A stretch of 64,000 nt of DNA from JAGIBJ01 sp032119595 (GCA_032119595.1 JAUMBQ010000010.1:1-64000), one strand, 5' to 3'; counted from the first letter of the stretch, positions 7,809 to 16,419 are shown. The notes: generated from the letters alone by a model not told the origin. Made by a program: numbers and translations.

Positions 7809-9100
7809 TTGGTGCCCTTCGGGTTCGTGTCGAGCAGGGCGACGACGCCGAGGCCGCCGGCCGCACAGACCGAGATCAGTCCGCGGCCACCGCCGCGGGC
7901 ATGGAGTTCCTTCGCCAGGCCGGCGATGAGACGGCCGCCGGTCGCGGCGAACGGGTGACCGGCAGCCAGTGAGCCGCCGTTGACGTTGAGCTTCTCGCGC
8001 GGGATCGGGCCGAGCGGCTTGCTGAGGCCGAGGCGCTCCTTGGAGAACTCCGGGTCCTCCCAGGCCTTCAGCGTCGCGAGCGTCTGCGCGGCGAACGCCT
8101 CGTGGATCTCGAACAGGTCGATGTCCGCGAAGGTGAGGTTGTTGCGAGCGAGCAGGCGCGGCACGGCGTAGAGCGGCGCCAGCAGCAGGCCCTCTTCGCC
8201 CTTGACGTAATTCACCGCTGCGGTCTCGCCGTCGATGAAGTAGGCGAGCACTTCGAGGCCGTGCTCCTTGGCCCACTCGTCGCTGCCCATCAGCACGAGC
8301 GAAGCGCCATCGCTGAGCGGGGTCGAGTTGGCGGCCGTCATGGTGCCGCCGGCGCCGCCGAAGACGGGCTTCAGCTTGGCGAGCTTCTCCATGTTGGAAT
8401 CCGGGCGCAGGTTCTGGTCGCGCTCGAGGCCGCCGAACGGCGTCATCAGGTCGTCGTAGAAGCCACGGTCGTACGCAGCAGCCATCTTCTGGTGGCTGGC
8501 GACGGTCAGCTCGTCCTGCGCCTCGCGGGTGATGCCCCAGCGCTCGGCGGTCTCCGCGGTGTGGCCGCCCATCGACTTGCCGGTGCGCGGCTCCTGGTTC
8601 GCCGGCGCATCCGGGAAGAGCTCGTTCGGGCGCAGCTTGCCGAGGGTCTTCAGGCGACCCTTGATGTCCTTCTGCTGGTTGAACTCCAGCAGGACGCGGC
8701 GCATCTTGTCGTTGACGGCGATCGGCGCGTCGGACGTGGTGTCGACGCCTCCGGCGATGCCGGAGTCGATCTGGCCGAGCGCGATCTTGTTCGCGACGAG
8801 AATCGCGGCTTCGAGGCCGGTGCCACACGCCTGCTGGATGTCGTATGCAGGCGTCTCCGGCGAGAGCTCGGAACCGAGCACGACTTCGCGGACCAGGTTG
8901 AAGTCGCGGGAGTGCTTGAGCACGGCGCCAGCGACGACCTCGCCGATGCGCTCGTCCTTGAGATTGAAGCGGTCAACAAGCCCGTCCAGCGCTGCCGAGA
9001 GCATGTCGGTGTTCGACGCCTCGAAGTACTTGCTGTTGGACCGGGCGAAGGGGATGCGGTTCCCGCCGAGGATGGCAGCGGGACGTGGTGAAGCGGGCAT
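7805..9100 (-). CDS. fadA2: Acetyl-CoA acetyltransferase / 3-ketoacyl-CoA thiolase (FadA2-like)
   Basis: Thiolase of 431 residues that cleaves or condenses 3-ketoacyl-CoA. The nucleophilic Cys92 is in QQACGTGLE, the catalytic His in NGGSLAAGHPFAATG, and the second Cys in SVCAAGGLG; all thiolase signatures are intact. First gene of the five-gene operon. The ATG at 9100 follows a TATCCT -10-like box by 8 nt with no Shine-Dalgarno, so the mRNA may be leaderless. The box overlaps the dyad at 9114-9131, the probable operator of the upstream TetR regulator. Confidence 0.93.
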   Translation of the reverse strand: MPASPRPAAILGGNRIPFARSNSKYFEASNTDMLSAALDGLVDRFNLKDERIGEVVAGAVLKHSRDFNLVREVVLGSELSPETPAYDIQQACGTGLEAAILVANKIALGQIDSGIAGGVDTTSDAPIAVNDKMRRVLLEFNQQKDIKGRLKTLGKLRPNELFPDAPANQEPRTGKSMGGHTAETAERWGITREAQDELTVASHQKMAAAYDRGFYDDLMTPFGGLERDQNLRPDSNMEKLAKLKPVFGGAGGTMTAANSTPLSDGASLVLMGSDEWAKEHGLEVLAYFIDGETAAVNYVKGEEGLLLAPLYAVPRLLARNNLTFADIDLFEIHEAFAAQTLATLKAWEDPEFSKERLGLSKPLGPIPREKLNVNGGSLAAGHPFAATGGRLIAGLAKELHARGGGRGLISVCAAGGLGVVALLDTNPKGTK

Positions 9101-9108
9101 GGCGCCGG

Positions 9109-9131
9109 AGGATAACTACGCCGGAGTAGTT
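9109..9131 (-). promoter_or_regulatory. Promoter and TetR operator of the fadA2 operon
   Basis: A perfect dyad, AACTAC-GCCGGA-GTAGTT, occupies 9114-9131. A minus-strand -10-like TATCCT (9109-9114) abuts it, 8 nt before the thiolase start. The plus-strand core ACTACGCC-N3-GTAG recurs in front of the neighbouring TetR gene at 9971-9985, which is the main evidence that it is an operator. Confidence 0.65.
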
Positions 9132-9233
9132 TCGCTACTGAACGGAACTCCTATTCGGCGTCTGGGCGCCGTAGCCGCCTGGTCGTAAGCGGCAGGCAGG
9201 GCGTTGGCCGTGGCCGCTGGTGCGCTGTGTGCG

Positions 9234-9959
9234 CTAGGTCCGCTCTGGCTGGGCGCCAGGGTCGCGACCGACCATGCCTTGGCCGACGGCCAAGGTTCCC
9301 GTCCCGCGCGGCCACACGAGGTCCGTCGCGGCAAAGCGCTCCAGGCGCTCCGGCGTCCACCGCTCGGGGTCGGCGAGGAGCAGCTGGGCGTACCGCTCGA
9401 CGGCGCCGATGATGCCTTCCACAAGGGCTTCGATATCGACCGGGTCGCCGTCTGGGCGCGTGCCGGGCAGGGTCTGCTCACAGAGTCTGGTGAAGCCCTC
9501 GACGGCCCACCGGCGCCCATCGCGCACGCGTCGCGCCAGCTCGCTGGGCAACGCACCGCCCGGCATGAGGACCAGACGCCAGGGCTCGGGCCGCTCGGCC
9601 ACGCTCCGCAGGAACGCGCCGAGGGCCGCCGGCATGACCGCCGCAGGCTCGAGATCCGGCTGCACGGCAGCGGTGAGCGCGTCGCGGATCTGCGCCAAAC
9701 AGCGCAGCTGCTCCCGTTCGATCAGGGCCTCACCAAGCTCCTTGAAGTTCGGGAACACCGCGTAGATCACTGGCTTGGTGAGGTGGAGTTCGCGGGCCAC
9801 CGCCGTCATCGTCGCGGCGCGGTGGCCGTCGCGCACGATGAGCTTCATCGCGGCGTCGAGCACCTCCTCGCGGCGCTCCTGCGGTGGGCGCCGAGGCGCG
9901 CGCCGGCGGGTCCCGCCGGTCGATCCGCGGGTCGGCTTCGGGGTGGCGGCACCGTCCAT
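9234..9959 (-). CDS. TetR-family transcriptional regulator
   Basis: A 241-residue regulator. After a basic, disordered N-terminus (residues 1-26) comes the TetR helix-turn-helix: RREEVLDAAMKLIVRDG, then LHLTKPVIYAVFPNFKELGEAL. The C-terminal helical ligand domain is unspecific. It is encoded just upstream of, and in the same direction as, the fatty-acid operon with a 133-bp gap. Shared operator motifs suggest it represses itself and the operon, probably sensing an acyl-CoA (inference by analogy with other TetR regulators of fad genes). The ATG at 9959 is 6 nt after a TACGGT box, a leaderless pattern. Confidence 0.85.
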   Translation of the reverse strand: MDGAATPKPTRGSTGGTRRRAPRRPPQERREEVLDAAMKLIVRDGHRAATMTAVARELHLTKPVIYAVFPNFKELGEALIEREQLRCLAQIRDALTAAVQPDLEPAAVMPAALGAFLRSVAERPEPWRLVLMPGGALPSELARRVRDGRRWAVEGFTRLCEQTLPGTRPDGDPVDIEALVEGIIGAVERYAQLLLADPERWTPERLERFAATDLVWPRGTGTLAVGQGMVGRDPGAQPERT

Positions 9960-9965
9960 GGCGCC

Positions 9966-9985
9966 ACCGTACTACGCCCCCGTAG
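9966..9985 (-). promoter_or_regulatory. Autoregulatory promoter/operator of the TetR gene
   Basis: The minus-strand -10 box TACGGT (9966-9971) ends 6 nt before the ATG. It adjoins the dyad CTACG-CCCC-CGTAG at 9972-9985, part of the 15-bp core ACTACGCCCCCGTAG, which matches the fadA2 operator in 12 positions (ACTACGCC-N3-GTAG). Confidence 0.6.
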
Positions 9986-10077
9986 CCAAGAGAGGGGAGA
10001 CGGGGTAAAGCCCCGTACCGACGGCAGGAATCCGGGGCGCGGCGCATCGGATCGAACGACCGTCCATACTGAGCGCC

Positions 10078-10707
10078 ATGTTCCGTGTGCCCAGAGACAC
10101 AGTGCTCCGTCGAGCCGCCGCCACCAGCCTGCTCGTGCTCACCGCGAGCCTTTCCGCGTGCGGCGGAGATGGTGAAGAGAAGGCTGCGGCCCCGACGACC
10201 GCCGCTGCCACCCCCGCCGCCACGACGGCCGATCAGCCTGCCGAGACGACCGCCGCGTCGACGCCGCCGCAGGACTTCAAGACCTTCTCCAAGGAGCGGG
10301 CCGAGAAGATCACCGACGGCGTCGAGGACCAGACCTCGATCGACAAACTGAGCGACAAGCAGCTCTCGAAAGAGGCGGTGCTCAAGCAACTCCGCCAGAT
10401 CGAGGCGCTGTACAAGAAGGAAGGCGGCACGCCGATCCTCACCATCCCGGGCGAGACCGAGGCGGTCGGCAGCTACAACGAAGACAACAACAAGATCCTC
10501 TTCTTCCGCAGCGAGCGTGAGGCCGGCGTCGGTACGCGGCTCTGGCAGCAGCTCATCAACACGAACCCGGGCTTCGGTCGCGCCGACCGCCGCGGGACCC
10601 GCACCTACCTCCTGATCGTGCCGGAGCGCTGGAAGGCCAAGCACCTCAAGCAGCACCGGGCATTCATGGAGCGCGTCGAGAAGGAACTCGCTTCCTCCTC
10701 GAGCTAA
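10078..10707 (+). CDS. Hypothetical secreted lipoprotein
   Basis: A 209-residue exported lipoprotein. The signal peptide ends in the lipobox LSAC with the modified Cys at 28, followed by about 40 residues rich in Ala, Thr and Pro, a cell-wall linker type. The mature domain is charged and helical at first (KLSDKQLSKEAVLKQL), then alpha/beta. No known motif recognised. The N-terminal region resembles that of the lipoprotein at 13485, with the same ATSLLVL and LSACGGD segments, so the two signal regions may be related. A CATACT box lies 7 nt before the ATG, compatible with a leaderless mRNA. Confidence 0.75.
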   Translation: MFRVPRDTVLRRAAATSLLVLTASLSACGGDGEEKAAAPTTAAATPAATTADQPAETTAASTPPQDFKTFSKERAEKITDGVEDQTSIDKLSDKQLSKEAVLKQLRQIEALYKKEGGTPILTIPGETEAVGSYNEDNNKILFFRSEREAGVGTRLWQQLINTNPGFGRADRRGTRTYLLIVPERWKAKHLKQHRAFMERVEKELASSSS

Positions 10708-10818
10708 CGCTCAGCGGCAGGCCGGCAGCGCGTTCGTCTCGCGCTGGCCGGCCGCCCAAGGTACACGCTGACGCGCAGCGTTTCGGCGCGGCGGCCCTCG
10801 CCGTGCGACGATCGGCGC

Positions 10819-12207
10819 ATGCCGACTCCTCCTGCGCGCTTTCCCGCGATCCACGGCGAGCTTGATCGCGAGCGCCGTACGCGCGCCCTCGCCGCGCGGA
10901 GTGGAGCGCGGGGCGTCGCCGTCGTCGCTCTCCTCGCCGCGGCGGTCGTGCCGTCGGCTGCGTCGGCCAAGACCCTTGTAGGCGGCGCCGGCCCTGATCG
11001 GCTGGTCGGATCGGATCCGGCCGGCGACCTCATCGTCGGCGGCGGCGGCGCTGACACCTTGATCGGTGGAGACGGCAACGACCGGATCTACGGGGTTCGC
11101 TCCGGCAACGACATCCAGGCGGGCGGTGGCGACAACTACGTCGAGGGCGGCACCGGCGACGATCGCATCACCGCGGGCAACGGCGCCAACACCATCTACG
11201 GCGGAACCGGGCACGACCGGATCTCCGCGGGGAACGGCAACAACTACGTTGACCCGGGCGGCGCCCCGGACGACGTCACGCTCGGTGACGGCAACAACGT
11301 CGTCAACGCCGGATCCGGCGGGCTCACCCTCAAGATCGGGAACGGGAGCAACGTCGTCTACCTCCTCTCAGGCCCGGACGTGGTGTCGCTCGGCAGCGGC
11401 GTCAACCAGGTCTTCGTGAGTCGCCTCGAGTTCGCGTCGATCGACTGCGGCGGCAACCCGGCAAGCACGATCTCGGTCAGCGATCGCGTGGATCCGACCG
11501 GCGCACTGCTCAGCGCCGCCGTGAAGGCCGGCAAGGTCAAGGGCTGCCCGAATGTCGCGGTGTTCCCAGGCTCGAAGACGGCGGTGTCGAAGACAGCCGG
11601 AACCTGGGAGGTCTTCGACTTCGTCGGCAACGACGGCCCGGACAAACTTTTCGGTGGACACGGTGGCGGTCGGATCGACGGTAAGGGTGGCGACAACGTC
11701 CTTTGGGCCGACCGGACCCAGGGCGACGGCGGCGCCGCGGCGCGGGCCAGAACCACCCGAATCCTCGCTGGTAATGGCAACAACATCATCTACGGGGGCC
11801 GCGGCACCAACGTGATCACGGTCGGCAACGGCCGCAACTTCATCCGGGCCGGTCAGTGGCACAACACGATCGTGACCGGCAACGGTGCGAACTCGATCCG
11901 CCTGCAGGGCAAGGGAAAGAACACCGTCACGATCAACGGCGGCTCCGCTTATGTCGAGTCGTTCGCCAACGGACCGAAGCCGAGGGTCATCTGTGCCGGG
12001 GGTGCGAAAGGCATCGTGGTCTATGGCGTCGTGAAGCCGAAGACCAACTGCGCGACGACCGCGCCGGCCAAGAGCGAAAAGGGCAAGCAACTGCTTGTCG
12101 CCGGGATCGAGCCGATCCCGGATTCCGACTCGGTCGTCGCGACGCCGATCGTGCCAGGCGTGACGGCCGGCGTGGCGCGTCCGGCGCCCGGCGACCTGAC
12201 CGCCTAG
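10819..12207 (+). CDS. Secreted RTX-like protein with Gly/Asp-rich nonapeptide repeats
   Basis: A 462-residue exported protein. A long N-region precedes a hydrophobic core (VAVVALLAAAVV) and an Ala-Ser-Ala cleavage site near residue 50. The mature part begins with hemolysin-type repeats of the GGxGxDxLxG kind (GGGGADTLIGGDGNDRIYG), which typically fold as a calcium-binding parallel beta-roll. Later repeats drift to a GNGxNxIYGG pattern and appear again at about residues 310-350. The central part (FVSRLEFASIDCGG) lacks them. No enzymatic domain was recognised. A structural or adhesive role at the surface is plausible. In this Gram-positive context there is no type I secretion gene nearby. Confidence 0.8.
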   Translation: MPTPPARFPAIHGELDRERRTRALAARSGARGVAVVALLAAAVVPSAASAKTLVGGAGPDRLVGSDPAGDLIVGGGGADTLIGGDGNDRIYGVRSGNDIQAGGGDNYVEGGTGDDRITAGNGANTIYGGTGHDRISAGNGNNYVDPGGAPDDVTLGDGNNVVNAGSGGLTLKIGNGSNVVYLLSGPDVVSLGSGVNQVFVSRLEFASIDCGGNPASTISVSDRVDPTGALLSAAVKAGKVKGCPNVAVFPGSKTAVSKTAGTWEVFDFVGNDGPDKLFGGHGGGRIDGKGGDNVLWADRTQGDGGAAARARTTRILAGNGNNIIYGGRGTNVITVGNGRNFIRAGQWHNTIVTGNGANSIRLQGKGKNTVTINGGSAYVESFANGPKPRVICAGGAKGIVVYGVVKPKTNCATTAPAKSEKGKQLLVAGIEPIPDSDSVVATPIVPGVTAGVARPAPGDLTA

Positions 12208-12215
12208 CCCTTCCC

Positions 12216-12255
12216 GGGCGAGCGGGCGAGCGGGCGAGCGGGCGAGCGGGTGAGC
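12216..12255. repeat. Five 8-bp direct repeats (GGGCGAGC)
   Basis: Four perfect GGGCGAGC units plus one GGGTGAGC variant lie between the convergent stops of the RTX-like and metallo-beta-lactamase genes. It is a slippage-prone microsatellite with no evident function; copy number may vary between strains. Confidence 0.85.
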
Positions 12256-12285
12256 GGGGCCCCGGATTTGGCCGCGTGCTGGCGG

Positions 12286-13332
12286 TCAGCCCGAGACGAA
12301 CCCGACGACGCCCTCGCCGGCCGGGACCTCAGCCGCCTGGCCACGCTCGACGAGGAGATCCAGGTGGCCGATGACCTCCGAGTGCGTGAGGTGCGGCTGC
12401 ACGATCGGCACGTTCTTCCACATCCGGCAGGCGAGGTCGTAGACCGTCTGCGGCTCGCCCGAAAGCATCGCCCCGATCTTCTCGGCGCGGCGATCGTGGA
12501 AGGCGAGGCGTTCCTCGATGAGTGCGGCCGGCGCTCCGACCGATGGTCCGTGGCCGGTGAGCATCAGCTGGTGTCCGTCGACAGCGGTCTTGCGGATCGA
12601 CTCGAGGTAGAGCAGCAATGAGCGGGCGCGCTCGGTGCGGGCGTCCGGCTGCCGAACCTCGTGGGGTGCGGAGAGCGTGGGGTTGGGGCTCATCGAGCTG
12701 AGGATGTGGTCGCCGGCGATGGCGACGCCGGTGGCGCGCTCAGCGAACACGAGGTCAGACAGGCTGTGGCCGGGTCGGTGGAGCACCTCCCAGTCGCGGC
12801 TGCCGGCGCGTACGACGTCGCCTTCGACGAGCGGAAGGTCGATCTGCGGGCGTGATCCCAGCGAGAGCGCGAGCGCCATCGACGACTGCGTCGCTACGGC
12901 AAGCATGCTCGGGTAGCCGCCGCGTTCGAGCTGCGCGGTGGCCCAGGCCAGGCGGGCCGTGAGCGCCGCGGCCGGCCCCGTGTCCGGGTCGAACAGCCCC
13001 TGCAGCGGAGCGAAGGCCGCGACCGGACAGTCGGCCCGCCGTGCGAGCACCTCGGCGAGCCCGAGGTGGTCGAGGTGCTCGTGCGTGAGCAGGATCAGCT
13101 CGAGGTCTTCGATGCGGTGCCCGAGCTCGCCGAGAGATGCTTCCAGCGTGTCGAGCGCGACGCCGGTGTTGACCCCGCAGTCGACCAGGGTGAGAGGGTC
13201 GCCCTCGATGAGGTAGGTGTTGATCCGTCCGACGGCGAACGGCGTCGGGAGCGCGATCCGGTGAATCCCGTCCGGGAGCGGTGCGGCATCGTCCGGGATC
13301 GACGCGAGCGCGCGTTCGCTGTGTTTGGGCAT
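12286..13332 (-). CDS. Metallo-beta-lactamase-fold hydrolase
   Basis: A 348-residue MBL-fold protein. It has the zinc motif HEHLDH (HxHxDH), an upstream Asp in TLVDCGVN, a later His in LHRPGHSLSD, an Asp in AIAGDHIL and a final His in LTGHGP. The C-terminal about 90 residues form a helical, winged-helix-like region as in glyoxalase II or LACTB2-type enzymes (EERLAFHDRRAEKIGAML, LTHSEVIGHLDLLVERG). The substrate is probably a thioester or RNA-like ligand but cannot be told. The start is the ATG at 13332; the frame upstream is non-coding noise. Transcribed alone, convergent with the RTX-like gene. Confidence 0.85.
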   Translation of the reverse strand: MPKHSERALASIPDDAAPLPDGIHRIALPTPFAVGRINTYLIEGDPLTLVDCGVNTGVALDTLEASLGELGHRIEDLELILLTHEHLDHLGLAEVLARRADCPVAAFAPLQGLFDPDTGPAAALTARLAWATAQLERGGYPSMLAVATQSSMALALSLGSRPQIDLPLVEGDVVRAGSRDWEVLHRPGHSLSDLVFAERATGVAIAGDHILSSMSPNPTLSAPHEVRQPDARTERARSLLLYLESIRKTAVDGHQLMLTGHGPSVGAPAALIEERLAFHDRRAEKIGAMLSGEPQTVYDLACRMWKNVPIVQPHLTHSEVIGHLDLLVERGQAAEVPAGEGVVGFVSG

Positions 13333-13484
13333 GCCGAACTGACGGTAGCGACAGGGGCGCAGGCATGACGCGACACCGGACCAGCATTCGGTCGATCGCT
13401 CAACCCTGGCTGTGGGGAAAACGCGCCAGTCCTGCGGATTCCCCCTGAGCTGTCGTGCATCGCGAGCGGGCAAGATCGCTCGGG

Positions 13485-14036
13485 ATGACTCAACGGTTCG
13501 CTCTCACCACCCGTCGCCTGACCGCTACCTCGCTCCTCGTCCTAGCGGCCGGTCTCTCGGCCTGCGGAGGCGACGACGAACCGGACGCGCCCGTCGCCAG
13601 TACACCGGCGTCGCAGACCACCCCGGAATCTCCCGCCGCCGCCAAGTTCGAGAAGACGGTGGACACCGCAGCCACGGCCGCCGCAGCCGACGCGAAAAAG
13701 GTCTCTGCGGATGAGCTGGCACGCCAGATTGCGGCGATTGAGAAGGGGCTCAAAGACGCCGGATTCTCACCGAGCAACCTTGGGGAGGTCGGTGACGCAA
13801 AGGCCGACTTCGCGATCGACACCTCGTGGGTCGTCTACGTCTACGAGAGTGCGCGCGCCACCGCCGACTTCGCGCTCACGATGAAGGACGTGTACCCGGA
13901 CAAAGCCAACTACGAGATGTTCCGCGTCCAGAACAGGCTCTACCTGGTCTCGATGACCTCGGCGCTTACCGCCGACGACACGTCCAAGCTCGCGACCATC
14001 GCAGCAGCGTCCGAGGGCGCCATCGCTGCAGGCTGA
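13485..14036 (+). CDS. Hypothetical secreted lipoprotein
   Basis: A 183-residue lipoprotein. It has a short basic N-terminus, a hydrophobic core (ATSLLVLAAG) and the lipobox LSAC followed by GGDDE. An Ala/Pro/Thr linker leads to a mature domain with a helical part (ADELARQIAAIEKGL) and a compact alpha/beta part (SWVVYVYESARATADFAL). I do not recognise the family. Its signal region resembles that of the lipoprotein at 10078 but the mature domains differ. The ATG at 13485 is preferred over the more upstream frame because it directly opens a canonical signal peptide. Confidence 0.72.
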   Translation: MTQRFALTTRRLTATSLLVLAAGLSACGGDDEPDAPVASTPASQTTPESPAAAKFEKTVDTAATAAAADAKKVSADELARQIAAIEKGLKDAGFSPSNLGEVGDAKADFAIDTSWVVYVYESARATADFALTMKDVYPDKANYEMFRVQNRLYLVSMTSALTADDTSKLATIAAASEGAIAAG

Positions 14037-14047
14037 TCTCACAGATG

Positions 14048-14080
14048 CGGCCGGGTAGGCGGGCAGCCGCCCGCCCGGCT
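14048..14080. terminator. GC-rich hairpin between convergent genes
   Basis: The region holds CCGGG and GGCGGGC segments that can pair with the GCCCGCC and CCCGG that follow, forming a strong GC stem without a U-tract. It lies between the stop of the lipoprotein gene and the convergent stop of the phosphomannomutase gene and could act on either strand. Confidence 0.5.
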
Positions 14081-14089
14081 TAGCGGCAC

Positions 14090-15472
14090 CTACGCGCGGA
14101 TGAGCCCGAGCACTTCGTCGCGCTTGGCTTCCATGTCTTCCTTCGACACCAGCGACTCGAGCGTGAGGCGCAGTAGCGGCTCCGTGTTGCTCTTGCGCAC
14201 GTTGAAGTGCCAGTCCTCGAAGTCGATCGACACGCCATCGACGTACGTGAGGTCGCCATGGCTGTACTTGGCTTCGATCTCGGCGATCTTGGCGTCGGCG
14301 TCATCAACCTCGGTGTTGATCTCGCCGGAGATGAAGTAACGCGACCGCATCGGCGCGAGCAGCTCGCTGAGCTTCTGGCCCTTCTCGGAAAGCAGCTCGA
14401 GGATCAGCAGCGCCGGGATGGTGCCGGAGTCTGCGCAGTAGAAGTCGCGGAAGTAGTAGTGGCCGGACACCTCGCCGCCGAACAGGCCACCCTCCGAGCG
14501 CATGCGCGTCTTGAAGAACGCGTGGCCGACGCGGTTGATGTGGGGCACGCCACCGTTGGTCAGGACGATGTCCGGCACGGCGCGGCTGGCGCGGGCGTCG
14601 TAGAGGATGTCGGCGCCCGGGTTCTTGGCCAGGATCGACTCGGCGAGCAGCGCCGTGAGGAAGTCGCCGTCGACGAAGTTGCCGAGGTCGTCGATGAAGA
14701 AGCAGCGGTCCGCGTCGCCGTCCCAAGCGATGCCGAGATCGGCACCCTCTTCGACGACCTTGTTCATGATGAACTCGCGGTTCTCCGGCAGGAGCGGGTT
14801 CGGCTCGTGGCCGGGGAACTCGCCGTTGGGCACCCAGTAGTGCTTGGAGAGCGTGATGCCGAGGCCGTCGAAGATCGGGCCGACCATCGTGCCGGCCTGG
14901 CCGTTGCCGCCGTCGACGACGATCTTGAGGTCGCGGCTGATCTTGCTCGCATCGACGAACGCGAGGGCGGCAGCGCGGAACTCCTCGGCGAGATCGAGCG
15001 ACTCGATCTTGCCCTTCACGGCCGGGTCGGGCGCGGGCAGGTCGGACTGGGCATGGCGGCGGACCTCTTGAATCCCGGAGTCGCCGCTGAGCGCGAGCGC
15101 GCCCTCGCCGACGAGCTTGGCGCCGGTGTACGCCTTCGGGTTGTGGGAGGCGGTGCACATCAGGCCGCCGTCGAGCTCGCGGGAGCCGACGAGGAAGTAC
15201 AGCTGCTCGGTGCCGACCTGGCCGGCGTCGATGACGGTGGCGCCTTCGGCGGTCATGCCTTCGGCGTAACGGCCGGCAAGCTCGGGCGCTGTGAGGCGCA
15301 TGTCGCGGCCGAGCCCGAGGCGCAGCTCGGTGACCGGCTTGCCGGAGATGTCGGCGATGGTGCGCGCGAAGCCGCGGCCGATGAGCTCGGCGACATCGCC
15401 GTCGATGTCCTGGCCGTAGAGGCCACGCACGTCGTATGCCTTGAAGATGCTGTCCGGGACACTCACGCTCAT
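14090..15472 (-). CDS. manB: Phosphomannomutase / phosphoglucomutase
   Basis: Alpha-D-phosphohexomutase of 460 residues interconverting mannose- or glucose-6-phosphate and the 1-phosphates. All four active-site elements are present: the phosphoserine loop TASHNPK, the metal loop DGDADRC, the sugar loop GEVSGHYYF and the phosphate-binding RKSNTEPLLR. The start is the ATG at 15472; a TACGAT box lies 8 nt upstream. It is divergent from the hypothetical gene at 15504 with only 31 bp between them. With the CDP-sugar genes nearby it probably feeds nucleotide-sugar synthesis for cell-envelope glycans. Whether mannose or glucose is preferred cannot be read from sequence. Confidence 0.92.
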   Translation of the reverse strand: MSVSVPDSIFKAYDVRGLYGQDIDGDVAELIGRGFARTIADISGKPVTELRLGLGRDMRLTAPELAGRYAEGMTAEGATVIDAGQVGTEQLYFLVGSRELDGGLMCTASHNPKAYTGAKLVGEGALALSGDSGIQEVRRHAQSDLPAPDPAVKGKIESLDLAEEFRAAALAFVDASKISRDLKIVVDGGNGQAGTMVGPIFDGLGITLSKHYWVPNGEFPGHEPNPLLPENREFIMNKVVEEGADLGIAWDGDADRCFFIDDLGNFVDGDFLTALLAESILAKNPGADILYDARASRAVPDIVLTNGGVPHINRVGHAFFKTRMRSEGGLFGGEVSGHYYFRDFYCADSGTIPALLILELLSEKGQKLSELLAPMRSRYFISGEINTEVDDADAKIAEIEAKYSHGDLTYVDGVSIDFEDWHFNVRKSNTEPLLRLTLESLVSKEDMEAKRDEVLGLIRA

Positions 15473-15480
15473 CGCCGCGG

Positions 15481-15497
15481 ATCGTAGTAGGTAGGTT
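15481..15497. promoter_or_regulatory. Compact divergent promoter pair
   Basis: Within the 31-bp gap between two divergent start codons, TACGAT (minus strand, 15481-15486) precedes manB by 8 nt and TAGGTT (plus strand, 15492-15497) precedes the 15504 gene by 6 nt. Each promoter's -35 region must therefore lie inside the opposite gene. Confidence 0.5.
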
Positions 15498-15503
15498 GCC
15501 GCC

Positions 15504-16379
15504 ATGGCCGAGCCGGAGATCATCAGCCCCCGCGGCGTCCCGCAGATGCGCGTCGACTGGCTGGCCGATGTCGCACGGCGGCTGGCAGAGGTCGGGCTCG
15601 ATCGGCTTCGCTCGATCGGGGAGGACCAGGACGGACATCTCACGGATGTCGTCGATGGCGAGACCTGGCGGTTTGAGCTGTTCAAGTTCTCCGCGCCGCA
15701 CGACACGGTGATCGAGTTCGACGCCGAACTGTGGGGGCCGAAGGACGGCGAGCGCCCGACCCTGCGCGCCGGCTTCGAGCTGGCGCCGAGGTGGAACGAC
15801 GCGGACGGCCTCGTCGCGCTCGTGCGCACCGAGATCGGTCCTCGTGGCGCGGTCACGTTCGACCCGGAGAATTGGATGGTCATCGTGCCGCTCCCTGGTC
15901 GCACCGAGATCCCGCGACCTGGCGGTATCGAGGCCGGGACTTGGACGTTCACGCCGCCGCTGGCGGACGATTCCGAGCCCAGCGCCGAGCCCACCTCCGA
16001 CGACGACCTCGCCCTGCTCGCCGCGCTTCCAGGAACGCGCCTGGAGCTGGCTGGCCTCGCCCCGATCCTCGCGGGCGAAGCTGTTCCCGAACTCGTCGCT
16101 GGGGCCTTCCCGCACGCGCCGTCGAAAGGCATCCTCGGGCGCTTGCGCGGGCGGCGCGCGCCCGAAGCTCCCGTGGTGGTCCTCCGCGTCACCGCGCAGG
16201 GCCCACTCACGGCGGCCTGGACCGGCGCCGACTCCACCGACCCGCTCCTAGTCGACGGCCTCCTGATCGGCGACACCCCGCCGGTCCTGACCGACGATCA
16301 GATCTCGTTCCGTGGGGCGGCAGGAACGCTCACGCTCGTCGGTCCGGGACTCGCCGTTACGTTGGCCGCCGGCGCGTGA
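15504..16379 (+). CDS. Hypothetical protein
   Basis: A 291-residue soluble protein with no signal peptide or membrane segment and no motif I recognise. The N-terminal 130 residues look like an alpha/beta domain with several Trp residues (DWLADVARRL, GETWRFELFKF, VIEFDAELWGP). An acidic linker (about 155-165) leads to a second beta-rich domain. It is divergent from manB and 40 bp upstream of the cytidylyltransferase gene, so it may be part of the sugar-nucleotide unit, but nothing in the sequence shows a sugar-related role. The ATG is 6 nt after a TAGGTT box. Confidence 0.7.
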   Translation: MAEPEIISPRGVPQMRVDWLADVARRLAEVGLDRLRSIGEDQDGHLTDVVDGETWRFELFKFSAPHDTVIEFDAELWGPKDGERPTLRAGFELAPRWNDADGLVALVRTEIGPRGAVTFDPENWMVIVPLPGRTEIPRPGGIEAGTWTFTPPLADDSEPSAEPTSDDDLALLAALPGTRLELAGLAPILAGEAVPELVAGAFPHAPSKGILGRLRGRRAPEAPVVVLRVTAQGPLTAAWTGADSTDPLLVDGLLIGDTPPVLTDDQISFRGAAGTLTLVGPGLAVTLAAGA

Positions 16380-16419
16380 CCAGAGTCCTGCGGCGCGCGC
16401 CTGGCATGATCCCCGCCCT

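Noticed and set aside
12216..12255. Rho-independent terminator
   Set aside because: Direct rather than inverted repeats and no T-tract.
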